Origin: Oscillospiraceae bacterium
Lineage (GTDB): Bacteria; Bacillota; Clostridia; Oscillospirales; Oscillospiraceae
Direction: 5' to 3'
DNA length: 64,000 nucleotides
NCBI GenBank assembly: GCA_902790375.1
Contig: CADARY010000015.1
Location: 61,868-125,867 of the forward strand
In this document: positions 32,188 to 40,437 of the stretch, piece after piece
How positions within the stretch are numbered: the stretch's first letter is position 1
Layout: every line of letters starts with the position of its first letter
The notes under the pieces: model-generated
What the model was told of the DNA's origin: nothing
Seen by the model: only the letters and a program-made list of their open reading frames with translations
Databases searched by the model: none
Position numbers and translations under genes: made by a program

Positions 32188-33672
32188 TTATTTGAGCTTG
32201 TCCAGGATCCCCTGGCGCGTCTCGTCAAAGAGCAGGTCGCGGTTGTGGCGGAAGTAGGCGTCGCAGCCGAACTCGCCGACAAACCAGGAGCTGTCATAGC
32301 CCGCGGTGATCTCCGTGACGAAGAGCACCAGCTCCTGCCCGGGGCCGACAGCCTCCTCCAGGAAGTGAAAGGCGCTGTCGAACATGCCGCCGGTCTCGTC
32401 GGCAAGCGCTTCGCGTCTGTCCGTCTCGGCGGTGAAGAGGGCACGCAGCGCGTCCATCTGGGCGTCCGCGTCCTCGATTTCGCCGAGAGCCTCAAGATAG
32501 GCTTCGAGCTTGTTGATCTCCGCCTGGCGGAGATTTTTCTGTTCCCGGTCGTCCTGTCCCGCGTCGGCAGCGCGCTTGAGGCTTGCGCGGCGCACGGCGA
32601 GGATGTCCCGCAGGGTCTCCGCCGGCAGCGCGGGCAGGGCTGCCTTTACGCCCCGGAGTGTGTCATGGAGCGCGGCGCACAGCCCGTCCTGCCGTCGGGT
32701 CTCCCGCGATGCCTCCGACAGGCGGGAGAGCAGCAGCCCCATCACCGCGAGCTTTTCATCAAAGGGCGCCGCGGCAAATTCCGAGAGCGTCACCTTCGGC
32801 ACGCGGCCGTGGAGAATGTCGTCGATATGGTAGACCTGGCGGTACTTGTTGTAGAGAGCATAGTAGTTCTGGAAGTCCCGGGCGACGGCGGGCATCTGCA
32901 CATACTGCACGGCAAGCTCCGCGTCCGGCAGGATGCCGAGAGCCTCATAGGCGTACAGGATCTCGCTCAGATCCTCCCAGCCGCGGGCGGTGGCAAACTG
33001 CATCCCCTCGGGGCTGTTTTCGATGCGGTAGAAGTTTTCCTTCCTGAGGTCGAGATAAGAGATCACCGCCCCGTGCAGGCCCTTTTTGAGGGCGTATTCC
33101 TTCCAGACGGCAAAGTCCTCCTCCACCGTGATGCGCTTGACACGGTCGAGCGTGACCACGTCGAAATCGCGCACGGAGCGGTTATACTCCGGGGGATTGC
33201 CCGCCGCCACAATGAGCCAGCCCTCCGGCAGCTTCTGGTTGCCGAAGGTCTTGCACTGCAGAAACTGCAGCATCATCGGGGCCAGGGTCTCGGAGACGCA
33301 GTTGATTTCATCGAGAAAGAGGATGCCCTCCCGGATGCCGGTCTTCTCGGTCAGGGCATAGACCGAGCCCAGGATCTCGCTCATGGTGTACTCGGTGACG
33401 GTGTGCTCCACCCCGTCATAAACCCGCTTTTCGATAAAGGGCAGGCCGATGGCGCTCTGGCGGGTGTGGTGGGTGATGGTGTAGGACACAAGGCCCACGT
33501 TTTCCTCGGCGGCGATCTGCTCCATGATCTGGGTCTTGCCGATGCCCGGCGGGCCCATCAGGAGCACCGGCCTCTGCCGGACGGCGGGGATGCGGTAGTT
33601 TCCGAGCTCGTCCCGTGTGAGATAGGCCTGCAGAGTATTGCGGATCTGTTCCTTGGCTTGTTTGATGTTCAT
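32188..33672 (-). CDS. MoxR-like AAA+ ATPase of an LRR/vWA/MoxR cluster
   Basis: The protein is 494 aa. The AAA+ core at the N-terminus has Walker A GPPGIGKT (40-47), Walker B GILFLDEIN, and sensor-1-like IVAAGNPPEYN. The C-terminal 250 residues are helical, with an Asp/Arg-rich stretch, and no known domain was recognised. MoxR ATPases act as chaperones that, with a vWA partner, insert metals or assemble complexes. Here the vWA-like partner is the gene immediately upstream (62 bp gap). AGAGGGG precedes the start. Confidence 0.85.
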   Translation of the reverse strand: MNIKQAKEQIRNTLQAYLTRDELGNYRIPAVRQRPVLLMGPPGIGKTQIMEQIAAEENVGLVSYTITHHTRQSAIGLPFIEKRVYDGVEHTVTEYTMSEILGSVYALTEKTGIREGILFLDEINCVSETLAPMMLQFLQCKTFGNQKLPEGWLIVAAGNPPEYNRSVRDFDVVTLDRVKRITVEEDFAVWKEYALKKGLHGAVISYLDLRKENFYRIENSPEGMQFATARGWEDLSEILYAYEALGILPDAELAVQYVQMPAVARDFQNYYALYNKYRQVYHIDDILHGRVPKVTLSEFAAAPFDEKLAVMGLLLSRLSEASRETRRQDGLCAALHDTLRGVKAALPALPAETLRDILAVRRASLKRAADAGQDDREQKNLRQAEINKLEAYLEALGEIEDADAQMDALRALFTAETDRREALADETGGMFDSAFHFLEEAVGPGQELVLFVTEITAGYDSSWFVGEFGCDAYFRHNRDLLFDETRQGILDKLK

Positions 33673-33734
33673 AGTGTCCCCTCTTTGCTGTTCTATGTGC
33701 GCTCGCTTCCCCTGCCCGGGGAGAAGGGCGCGAA

Positions 33735-35093
33735 TCAGAGCTCCGGCATTTCGGCCAGGATCTCCTCCTGCCAGAATTCATCGAAGCTCTCCCGCTGCTT
33801 TTTCCAGGGCAGCGACGGCATGATGCGGATAGCCCAGGGCGGCATTTTCACGGACAGCGGCGGCTCCTCCAAAAGGACGAAGGCCGCCTCGTAATCCGGG
33901 CGCTTCGTCGGATAGATGCCCATGCCGTCGGTAAAGTAAAGCAGGCCCCGGAGATTGGAAAAGCTGCCCTCGGCAAGGAGCTTGTCCACATGCTCGAACA
34001 CCGGGCGAAAGTCCGTGGCGCTGCCGCCGGAGAGGGGCAGATCCTCCATGTAGCGCCGCAGCTCCTCGAGACTCGTGATCTTCTTGTCCGAGCGGAGCTG
34101 ATCGTCACACTGGAGAATGTGGATGTTGAGTCTGCGCGTAAAGCTGTCCACAGAGCGCAGGATCGCATAGGTGCTGGCCAGAAACTCCCGCACCAGGGTG
34201 CCGGAGGTGGACATGGAGGTGTCGATGGCGATGACGAAATCCTCAATACGCCGCTCCTCCCGGGTCTCCGGCGCCTCGATGAGCGGCATGTTGCCGTAGC
34301 GGCGCAGACCGTAGGTATAGTAGATATAGTCAAACGCGTCCGTGTCGGCGCGCATGATCTCCCGGGGCGCGGCAAAGCGGCGCAGAAACCTGCGGTAGTC
34401 CACATCATCCCGCGCGGCAATGGAGAGCTGCTCCATCACGTTCTCGCCGCCCGCGCCTTTCTCGGACAGCATGCTGTCCAGAGCGGTCTGCGAGCGGGAG
34501 GCCGCATCCTGCCAGGCCTGATCCTGGCGCTCGCTGCGCTCCCGCTCCTGTTTTTCCTCCAGATCCCAGAGGCTGTGATCGTCCATGGCGAAAAGGCGCT
34601 GAAGGCTTGCGATCCTGTACGCCGGCAGCCGCGCGCGCAGGAGCATGCGGTAGATGCCCTCGGCGCTCAAAACCTTCATCTCCCGGCGGCACTCGGCAAG
34701 GAACATCTCCCGCGCGGGGACGCTGCGCTCTTTGAGGCAGGCGTAAGGCAGAGCGTCGATCACGCTTTCCACCGCAGCGTCGCAGGCGAGATCCCAGAGG
34801 CCCGCGTCCCGCCCCCGGCGCTTGGCAAGATGGCGGAACAGGCAGTGCAGCACCATGTGCAGATTGAGGCGGGGCGAGAAGCGCGCGCTTTTGAGAAAGC
34901 CCGCCGCGAGAAAGGAGGCGTTATACCAGAGCGTCTCCCCGTCTGTGGCGGCGCCGGTGGTCACGCTCTCCCCCGCCGCCGGGAGCAGAGCGCACAGAGC
35001 CCCGCTCATATACGGCAGGGCAAGACAGAGCTGATTTCGGCCGGAGGCCAGGATCTCCTGTCCCACGGCGGATAGGTTTTTTTCGTTGGTCAT
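33735..35093 (-). CDS. vWA-like protein with DUF2201-type N-terminal domain
   Basis: The protein is 452 aa. The N-terminal part carries LNLHMVLHCLFRH (about 78-90), corresponding to the metallopeptidase-like HExxH region of DUF2201 proteins; the catalytic Glu is replaced by Met, so it may be inactive. The C-terminal vWA-like domain (about 284-440) has an altered MIDAS, DTSMSTSG, and LLYFTDGMG. Family context (RavA-ViaA, MoxR-vWA) predicts physical partnership with the downstream ATPase. GGGAGG SD. Confidence 0.82.
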   Translation of the reverse strand: MTNEKNLSAVGQEILASGRNQLCLALPYMSGALCALLPAAGESVTTGAATDGETLWYNASFLAAGFLKSARFSPRLNLHMVLHCLFRHLAKRRGRDAGLWDLACDAAVESVIDALPYACLKERSVPAREMFLAECRREMKVLSAEGIYRMLLRARLPAYRIASLQRLFAMDDHSLWDLEEKQERERSERQDQAWQDAASRSQTALDSMLSEKGAGGENVMEQLSIAARDDVDYRRFLRRFAAPREIMRADTDAFDYIYYTYGLRRYGNMPLIEAPETREERRIEDFVIAIDTSMSTSGTLVREFLASTYAILRSVDSFTRRLNIHILQCDDQLRSDKKITSLEELRRYMEDLPLSGGSATDFRPVFEHVDKLLAEGSFSNLRGLLYFTDGMGIYPTKRPDYEAAFVLLEEPPLSVKMPPWAIRIMPSLPWKKQRESFDEFWQEEILAEMPEL

Positions 35094-35122
35094 CGTATGC
35101 CTCCCTCAGGGCGGGAGCCGGA

Positions 35123-36097
35123 TCACAGTTCAAATTTCTTCGCCCTGCCCGCGCCGGGGCGGGAACGGCGCGTTTCCAGCAGCAGGGCCGTGGCCTCGGT
35201 CAGACGCCGGGCGCGGGCCTTCTCCAGGGCGGCGTCCAGGGTCTCCGGCGCCAGCTCCCCGAGAGCCAACAGCAGGCGCAGGCCCGGCATGTCCTGTTCG
35301 TCCAGCGCGAAGGAGAGAGCCGCGCCCGGATTCCGGCGCAGGTATGCCGTATAGCGCTCCTGCGCGCTCTCGCTGAGCTCCACAGGGCAGCGCAGCCGCC
35401 AATAGGCAAGGCGCAGGGCAGAGCCTTCGTCATGCTCGGCGGCGACGTAGCCGGGCCACAGCGCATCATACTCCTGCAGCCGCAGGCGCTTGTCCCGGAA
35501 AACGCTGTGGTATGCGTAGCCCCCGCCGCTGATCTTGAGCTCGAAGTGGTGGGCTGGGGTATTCTCGGTGTAGTTTTCGATGTATTCGGGGAAAATGAGG
35601 CGCAGGCTGCTCCCGTCCGTGCGCCGGATCGTCACATCCAGCTCCTGCTGGAGATTGCGCACAATGGACGCCAGCGCCGGCCCCTGCTTCGGTCCGGTTC
35701 GGGTCAGCTCGATTTTTGAAAAGCTGCGGCAGTTCATAAACGTCGCGCTGCCGGTGGAAACGAGATCGTCGCAAAGGCGCAGCGTCTCCATGGCGCGCAG
35801 GTTCATCAGGGCGTAATCGCCGATGCTCTGAAGCCCCCGGGGCAGGGTGAGGTCCCGGATGTTCCGGTTGTCCCAATCCGCCGATTCCGCCCCGCCGAGG
35901 ATCAGCACGTCCTCCCCCGCGGCGCCCGCAGCTCCATGAGCAAGCGCCCGGTCGGAGAGCGCCGTGACCGGCAGGCCGAAGAGCGTATCCGGCAGCGCGG
36001 CTTTTTTGTCGCAGGTCAGAGCCCGCAGGATCACAACAGATCCCTCTTCCCGCCGCACACTGAGGCGCCAGTTTGTAAGACCCTGTATCGTTTCCAT
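35123..36097 (-). CDS. LRR-like protein, first gene of the vWA/MoxR cluster, unknown role
   Basis: The protein is 324 aa with no signal peptide, so probably cytosolic. Residues about 30-140 have BspA-type leucine-rich character (LPDTLFGLPVTALSDRAL, LTLPRGLQSIGDYALMNL). The middle region is unassigned and the C-terminal region (about 215-310) is helical and repeat-like (GLRLLLALGELAPETLDAAL resembles ankyrin-type repeats). It ends 29 bp before the vWA gene. A substrate-recognition role for the pair downstream is a guess. AAGGAG lies 11 nt upstream of the ATG. Confidence 0.7.
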   Translation of the reverse strand: METIQGLTNWRLSVRREEGSVVILRALTCDKKAALPDTLFGLPVTALSDRALAHGAAGAAGEDVLILGGAESADWDNRNIRDLTLPRGLQSIGDYALMNLRAMETLRLCDDLVSTGSATFMNCRSFSKIELTRTGPKQGPALASIVRNLQQELDVTIRRTDGSSLRLIFPEYIENYTENTPAHHFELKISGGGYAYHSVFRDKRLRLQEYDALWPGYVAAEHDEGSALRLAYWRLRCPVELSESAQERYTAYLRRNPGAALSFALDEQDMPGLRLLLALGELAPETLDAALEKARARRLTEATALLLETRRSRPGAGRAKKFEL

Positions 36098-36188
36098 GGG
36101 GCACTCCGCTCCTTCCGGAAGATTGATGTGGAAAAAACACGTCGGAAGGGTTATACTGATATTATAAAACTTGAAAGAAGGCGTTCGT

Positions 36189-36656
36189 ATGACACGTATG
36201 ACAGACTATCAAACGCTGTGCGAGAAGCTGAGCGCTCTGATGGAGGGTGTGCCCCACAGGGTCGCAAATCTCGCCAACGCCTCGGCCCTGCTGTATGCGG
36301 AGCTGGAGGATCTCAACTGGGCGGGCTTCTACTTTCTGGAGGGCGGGAAGCTGGTGCTCGGTCCCTTCCAGGGAAAGCCGGCCTGCATCGAGATCGAGGT
36401 CGGCAAAGGCGTCTGCGGGACGGCGGTGCAGGAGGAGAGGACCCAGCTTGTGCCGGATGTTCATCTCTTCCCCGGTCATATCGCCTGTGACAGCGCGTCC
36501 AACTCCGAGATCGTCGTACCCCTGCGGGTCAAGGGCTGCGTTGTGGGCGTGCTGGATATCGACAGCCCCTGGCCCGGGCGCTTCACCACAGAGGATCAGG
36601 CCGGGCTGGAGGCTGCCGCCGAAATCATCGCTCAGATGCTCACGCGCTGCTCCTGA
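36189..36656 (+). CDS. msrC: Free methionine-(R)-sulfoxide reductase (GAF domain)
   Basis: The protein is 155 aa from the ATG at 36189 (AGAAGG SD); a TTG 18 bp upstream lacks an SD. It is a GAF domain with three cysteines, C66, C76 and C100. Their spacing (10 and 24) equals that of the E. coli fRMsr catalytic set (84/94/118), in the context GKGVCGTAV and HIACDSASNSEIVVPL. It reduces free, not protein-bound, Met-R-sulfoxide using thioredoxin. The gene is divergent from the LRR cluster and its last 25 bp overlap the convergent membrane protein gene. Confidence 0.9.
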   Translation: MTRMTDYQTLCEKLSALMEGVPHRVANLANASALLYAELEDLNWAGFYFLEGGKLVLGPFQGKPACIEIEVGKGVCGTAVQEERTQLVPDVHLFPGHIACDSASNSEIVVPLRVKGCVVGVLDIDSPWPGRFTTEDQAGLEAAAEIIAQMLTRCS

Positions 36657-37471
36657 TCCTCGCTGCGCTGCCCGTCCTTTCTCTCAGGCCCTCTTCCGTC
36701 CCGGCGGGGTGAAAAGTCCCGGAAGTCGACGCCCGTGAGCTGCTTGACGATCCAGAGGAAGCAGAGCAGTACCAGGATCGGAATGAGGCAGGAGGTCACG
36801 ATCATCACCGCAAGCGTCTCCACAAAGCGGTTGAGCACCGTGGAGGCCTTGTCGACCATACCGCCCGTCGTCTCAGAGAGGCGATTGAGGATCCTGTCGA
36901 GCATGTTCGCATCCTGCGCCGCCGCAAGCTCCTCCGTCTCCTCCGTCAGCGCCTCGGCCGAGGCGATGGTGGAGTCGATGGAGTCCTGATAGGTGTTATA
37001 GATCATGTCAGAGGTGCGCACGCTCAGCGGGATGACGAGCAGCAGGGCCAGGGCGATCAGCAGCAGCTTGAAGCCCTGCCGTCTCATCACCTGCCCGTTC
37101 CAGACAAGGCCCACGCCGAAGAGCGCGCACACCAGCGGGATAAGCCCCTTGAACACCCCGTAGGGGATGATGGTGAGCAGGTACTTTTCGGCATAGAGCA
37201 TGCAGAGGATCAGCAGAAAGTACTCCGAAAAATCCGCCAGCTTCTCCGCAATGGGCGTGGCGGTGTCCCCCGGGATGGCTGTGATGCCGGCAGAGGTCAC
37301 CGTGGAGACCGCCATCAGCTTCAGGACCGTTTCGGTCTTCTCATCGATGGACACGACATAGTCCGTGTACCGTTCGGGGGAGGTATATCGCTCGGCAATC
37401 GGGAAAAATGAGACCACTGCGATGGCGATCAGCGCAATGCAGATCACGATTTTGGTTGCGGTCTTGTTCAT
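36632..37471 (-). CDS. Polytopic membrane protein, unknown
   Basis: The protein is 279 aa with about five hydrophobic segments: near 8-25, 85-105, 108-128, 135-152 and 222-245. A soluble stretch of about 65 residues (155-215) lies before the last one. The tail is Arg/Asp-rich and cytosolic-like. No family recognised. AAGGAG precedes the ATG. Its 3' end overlaps the 3' end of the fRMsr gene on the other strand by 25 bp. Confidence 0.65.
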   Translation of the reverse strand: MNKTATKIVICIALIAIAVVSFFPIAERYTSPERYTDYVVSIDEKTETVLKLMAVSTVTSAGITAIPGDTATPIAEKLADFSEYFLLILCMLYAEKYLLTIIPYGVFKGLIPLVCALFGVGLVWNGQVMRRQGFKLLLIALALLLVIPLSVRTSDMIYNTYQDSIDSTIASAEALTEETEELAAAQDANMLDRILNRLSETTGGMVDKASTVLNRFVETLAVMIVTSCLIPILVLLCFLWIVKQLTGVDFRDFSPRRDGRGPERKDGQRSEDQEQRVSI

Positions 37472-37580
37472 GGTTCTCCGCTCCTTTTTCTTTTTTCGCT
37501 ATTTTATCATAGTTCCCGTTCGACTTCAACAATTGAAGGGCGGGCTCCCTGCAATTCACTGTCAGGAAGAAGCAAGGCTC

Positions 37581-37608
37581 TTGCTCTTTCGGCAAAATCT
37601 GCTATAAT
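37581..37608 (+). promoter_or_regulatory. Promoter of sufC-sufB
   Basis: TTGCTC (37581-37586), a 16-bp spacer and a perfect TATAAT (37603-37608), 45 bp upstream of the sufC start. No clear regulator site seen. Confidence 0.65.
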
Positions 37609-37653
37609 GTCATATCGTTACGGAATATACACCAGAAGGGGTTTTGAGTCCAT

Positions 37654-38403
37654 ATGCTTGAATTGAAAAACATCAGCTTTGGCGTTGAGAACGAGGACAA
37701 CACCAAAGAGATCATCAAGGACGTAAGCTTTATCGTCCCGGATGAGAAATTCGTCGTCATCACCGGGCCCAACGGCGGCGGCAAGTCCACCCTGGCCCGC
37801 CTCATCATGGGCATCGAAAAGCCCAGCTCCGGCCGCATTTATCTCGACGGGCAGGATATCACCGGGCTCGGCATCACGGAGCGCGCAAGGCTCGGCATCA
37901 GCTTTGCCCTGCAGCAGCCCGTGCGCTTCAAGGGCATCCATGTGGTGGATCTGCTGCGCCTGGCCTCCGGCAATCCGAAGCTCAGCGTCGGGGACGCGTG
38001 CGAATACCTCTCAGCCGTCGGCCTGTGCGCCCGCGACTACATCAACCGCGAGGTCAACGCCAGCCTCTCCGGCGGCGAGATGAAGCGCATCGAAATTGCG
38101 ACTGTGCTCGCCCGCGGCACCACACTCTCCGTCTTTGACGAGCCGGAGGCCGGCATCGACCTCTGGAGCTTTCAGAGTCTCATCCAGGTTTTTGAGAACA
38201 TGCAGAAGCGCACCCACGCTTCCATCCTCATCATCTCCCATCAGGAGCGCATCCTGGAGATCGCCGATTCCATTCTCCTCATTGCCGATGGGCAGGTGCG
38301 CGGCCAGGGCAGCAAGGAGGAAATGCTGCCGGAGCTGATGAAGAGCACCATCCCCGTTACCTGCAGCCGTATCCTGGAAGGAGGCGTGAACAATGCTGAC
38401 TGA
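37654..38403 (+). CDS. sufC: Fe-S cluster assembly ATPase SufC
   Basis: The protein is 249 aa, an ABC-type ATPase with Walker A GPNGGGKST (about 37-45), Q-loop ALQQPVRFKG, signature LSGGEMKR, and a Walker B/D-loop reading FDEPEAGID, which is the SufC-specific form. It drives conformational change of the SufB scaffold during Fe-S cluster building. Its last 11 bp overlap the sufB start, so the two are translationally coupled. Confidence 0.95.
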   Translation: MLELKNISFGVENEDNTKEIIKDVSFIVPDEKFVVITGPNGGGKSTLARLIMGIEKPSSGRIYLDGQDITGLGITERARLGISFALQQPVRFKGIHVVDLLRLASGNPKLSVGDACEYLSAVGLCARDYINREVNASLSGGEMKRIEIATVLARGTTLSVFDEPEAGIDLWSFQSLIQVFENMQKRTHASILIISHQERILEIADSILLIADGQVRGQGSKEEMLPELMKSTIPVTCSRILEGGVNNAD

Positions 38404-39313
38404 GATCCAGAAGCAGCTATTGAAAGAGATTGCGGATCTCCACAAGGTTCCCGAGGGCGCGTACAACATCCGCGCAAACGGCGAGGCCGCAGGCCGCAAC
38501 TCCACCGCCAATATTGAAATCAGCTCCAAGACCGACAAGCCCGGCATCGACATCCGCATCAAACCCGGCACGAAAAACGAGAGCGTGCACATTCCCGTCG
38601 TCCTCTCCGAGAGCGGTTTGAAGGAGGTCGTGTACAACGACTTCTTCATCGGTGACGACTGCGACGTGGTCATTGTCGCCGGCTGCGGCATCTCCAACTG
38701 CGGCGACCAGGACTCCGCCCACGACGGCGTACACTGCTTCTACGTGGGCAAGAACGCCAGGGTCAAATACGTGGAGAAGCACTACGGCGAGGGCACCGGC
38801 CGCGGCAAGCGCATCATGAATCCCCGTACCGAGGTATATATCGGCGAGGGCAGCAGCGTCGAGATGGAGATGGTGCAGATCAAGGGCGTGGACGACACCA
38901 GGCGCGACACGATCGCAAAGCTTGAGAAGGACGCGCGCCTTGTGGTGCATGAACGGCTCCTGACCCACGGCGATCAGCGGGCCGAGAGCGGCTACACGGT
39001 GGAGCTCAACGGCGACAACTCCAGCGCCGATGTAGTCTCCCGCTCCGTCGCCAAGGAGCGCAGCTGGCAGCTCTATCGCTCCCGCATCGTGGGCAACGCT
39101 CTCTCCAACGGCCATACCGAGTGCGACGCCATCATCATGGACGAGGCGAAGGTTCTCGCCATTCCGGAGCTTGAGGCCAACAATCTCGACTCCGCTCTGG
39201 TGCATGAGGCCGCCATCGGCAAGATCGCGGGGGATCAGATCATCAAGCTCATGACCCTGGGGCTCACCGAGGAAGAGGCCGAAGAACAGATCGTCAACGG
39301 ATTTTTGCGGTAA
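38393..39313 (+). CDS. sufB: SufB/SufD-family scaffold protein (short form)
   Basis: The protein is 306 aa, against about 450-490 for E. coli-type SufB, lacking the long N-terminal region. The beta-helix core is present, and the C-terminal signature LEANNLDSALVHEAAIGKI contains the conserved Asp and His. A Cys-containing segment reads VAGCGISNCGDQD. No sufD, sufS or sufU lies next to it. This matches the minimal two-gene SufBC (SmsCB) type, in which SufB replaces SufD; that assignment is from family knowledge. A terminator follows 14 bp after the stop. Confidence 0.85.
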   Translation: MLTEIQKQLLKEIADLHKVPEGAYNIRANGEAAGRNSTANIEISSKTDKPGIDIRIKPGTKNESVHIPVVLSESGLKEVVYNDFFIGDDCDVVIVAGCGISNCGDQDSAHDGVHCFYVGKNARVKYVEKHYGEGTGRGKRIMNPRTEVYIGEGSSVEMEMVQIKGVDDTRRDTIAKLEKDARLVVHERLLTHGDQRAESGYTVELNGDNSSADVVSRSVAKERSWQLYRSRIVGNALSNGHTECDAIIMDEAKVLAIPELEANNLDSALVHEAAIGKIAGDQIIKLMTLGLTEEEAEEQIVNGFLR

Positions 39314-39326
39314 TGCACAAGCATGG

Positions 39327-39375
39327 AACGCCCCCTGCACCGCTTTCAAAAAAGCGACGCAGGGGGCGCTTTTTA
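39327..39375. terminator. Bidirectional terminator between sufB and the epimerase gene
   Basis: Imperfect long stem (aacgccccctgc...gcttt / aaagc...gcagggggcgctt) followed by TTTTT on the plus strand and A-rich on the other side, between convergent genes. Confidence 0.75.
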
Positions 39376-40437
39376 CTTGTAGTATTCCTTATACCACGCG
39401 GCAAAGGCCCGCAGGCCCTCCCGAATGCCGATTTTCGGGGTAAAGCCGAAATCCCGCTCCAGCGCCGCGGAATCGGCATAGGTGACAGGGACGTCCCCCG
39501 CCTGCATGCCGACAAGCTCACGATGAGCTTCAAAGTCGTAATCGGGCGGCAGGATCCCCGCGCGCACCAGCTCCTCCTGCAGGGTCGCAACAAAGTCAAG
39601 GAGCTGCTCCGGTCGGCCCCCGCCGATGTTATAGAGTGCGAAGGGCGGGACGGGCAGGCCGTCGTCCCCCGTGGCCCGCTCCGGCGCGCCGCGCATGACG
39701 CGCAGGATCCCCTCCACGATATCGTCAATATAGGTGAAGTCGCGCATCATATCGCCGTAGTTGAAGATCTTGATGCTCTCCCCGGCGGCAAGCCTTCTGG
39801 TCGCGCTGTAGTAGAACATATCCGGTCTTCCCGCCGGGCCGTAGACTGTGAAAAAGCGCAGACCGGTGGCCGGGATGTCATAGAGCTTGGAGTAGGCGTG
39901 GGCCAGCAGCTCGTCGCTTTTTTTCGTGGCGGCGTAGAGGGAGACGGGGTGATCCACCTTGTCGTCCGTGGAGAAGGGCACCTTTTTATTGCCCCCGTAC
40001 ACCGAGGAGCTGGAGGCGTAGACCAGATGCTCCACCGGATGATGACGGCACGCCTCCAGAAGATTATAGAAGCCGATGATGTTGGATTCGATATACACAT
40101 CGGGGTGGTCGATGCTGTAGCGCACGCCCGCCTGCGCGGCGAGGTTCACCACCACATCGAAGCGGTAGCGGGAAAACAGCTCCTCCACCAGGGCCCTGTC
40201 CGCAATGGAGCCGCGCACGAACACATGCCGGGCCGGGGACGCTGCCGCCGTCTTCTCAATCTGCTTTAAGCGCCACTCCTTGAGGCTCACCTCATAGTAG
40301 TCGTTCATGTTGTCGAGAGAGACGATCGTACCGCTCTCCAGCTCTCTGAGCAGGCGGATTACGAGACCGGCCCCGATAAAGCCGGGAGAGCCCGTGACAA
40401 GAATGCTTTTCCCGTTGAGCGTAATTGGTGTTTTCAT
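39373..40437 (-). CDS. NAD-dependent nucleotide-sugar epimerase (UDP-glucuronate 4-epimerase-like)
   Basis: The protein is 354 aa, an extended short-chain dehydrogenase. NAD-binding GSPGFIG (16-22), catalytic YAATK (Tyr about 168), ASSSSVYGG, and TVYGPAGRPDM match UDP-glucuronate 4-epimerases more closely than GalE. It would supply a sugar nucleotide for surface polysaccharide. The start overlaps the DNA methyltransferase stop by 4 bp, so it is the last gene of the hemZ operon. Exact substrate is inferred. Confidence 0.8.
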   Translation of the reverse strand: MKTPITLNGKSILVTGSPGFIGAGLVIRLLRELESGTIVSLDNMNDYYEVSLKEWRLKQIEKTAAASPARHVFVRGSIADRALVEELFSRYRFDVVVNLAAQAGVRYSIDHPDVYIESNIIGFYNLLEACRHHPVEHLVYASSSSVYGGNKKVPFSTDDKVDHPVSLYAATKKSDELLAHAYSKLYDIPATGLRFFTVYGPAGRPDMFYYSATRRLAAGESIKIFNYGDMMRDFTYIDDIVEGILRVMRGAPERATGDDGLPVPPFALYNIGGGRPEQLLDFVATLQEELVRAGILPPDYDFEAHRELVGMQAGDVPVTYADSAALERDFGFTPKIGIREGLRAFAAWYKEYYK

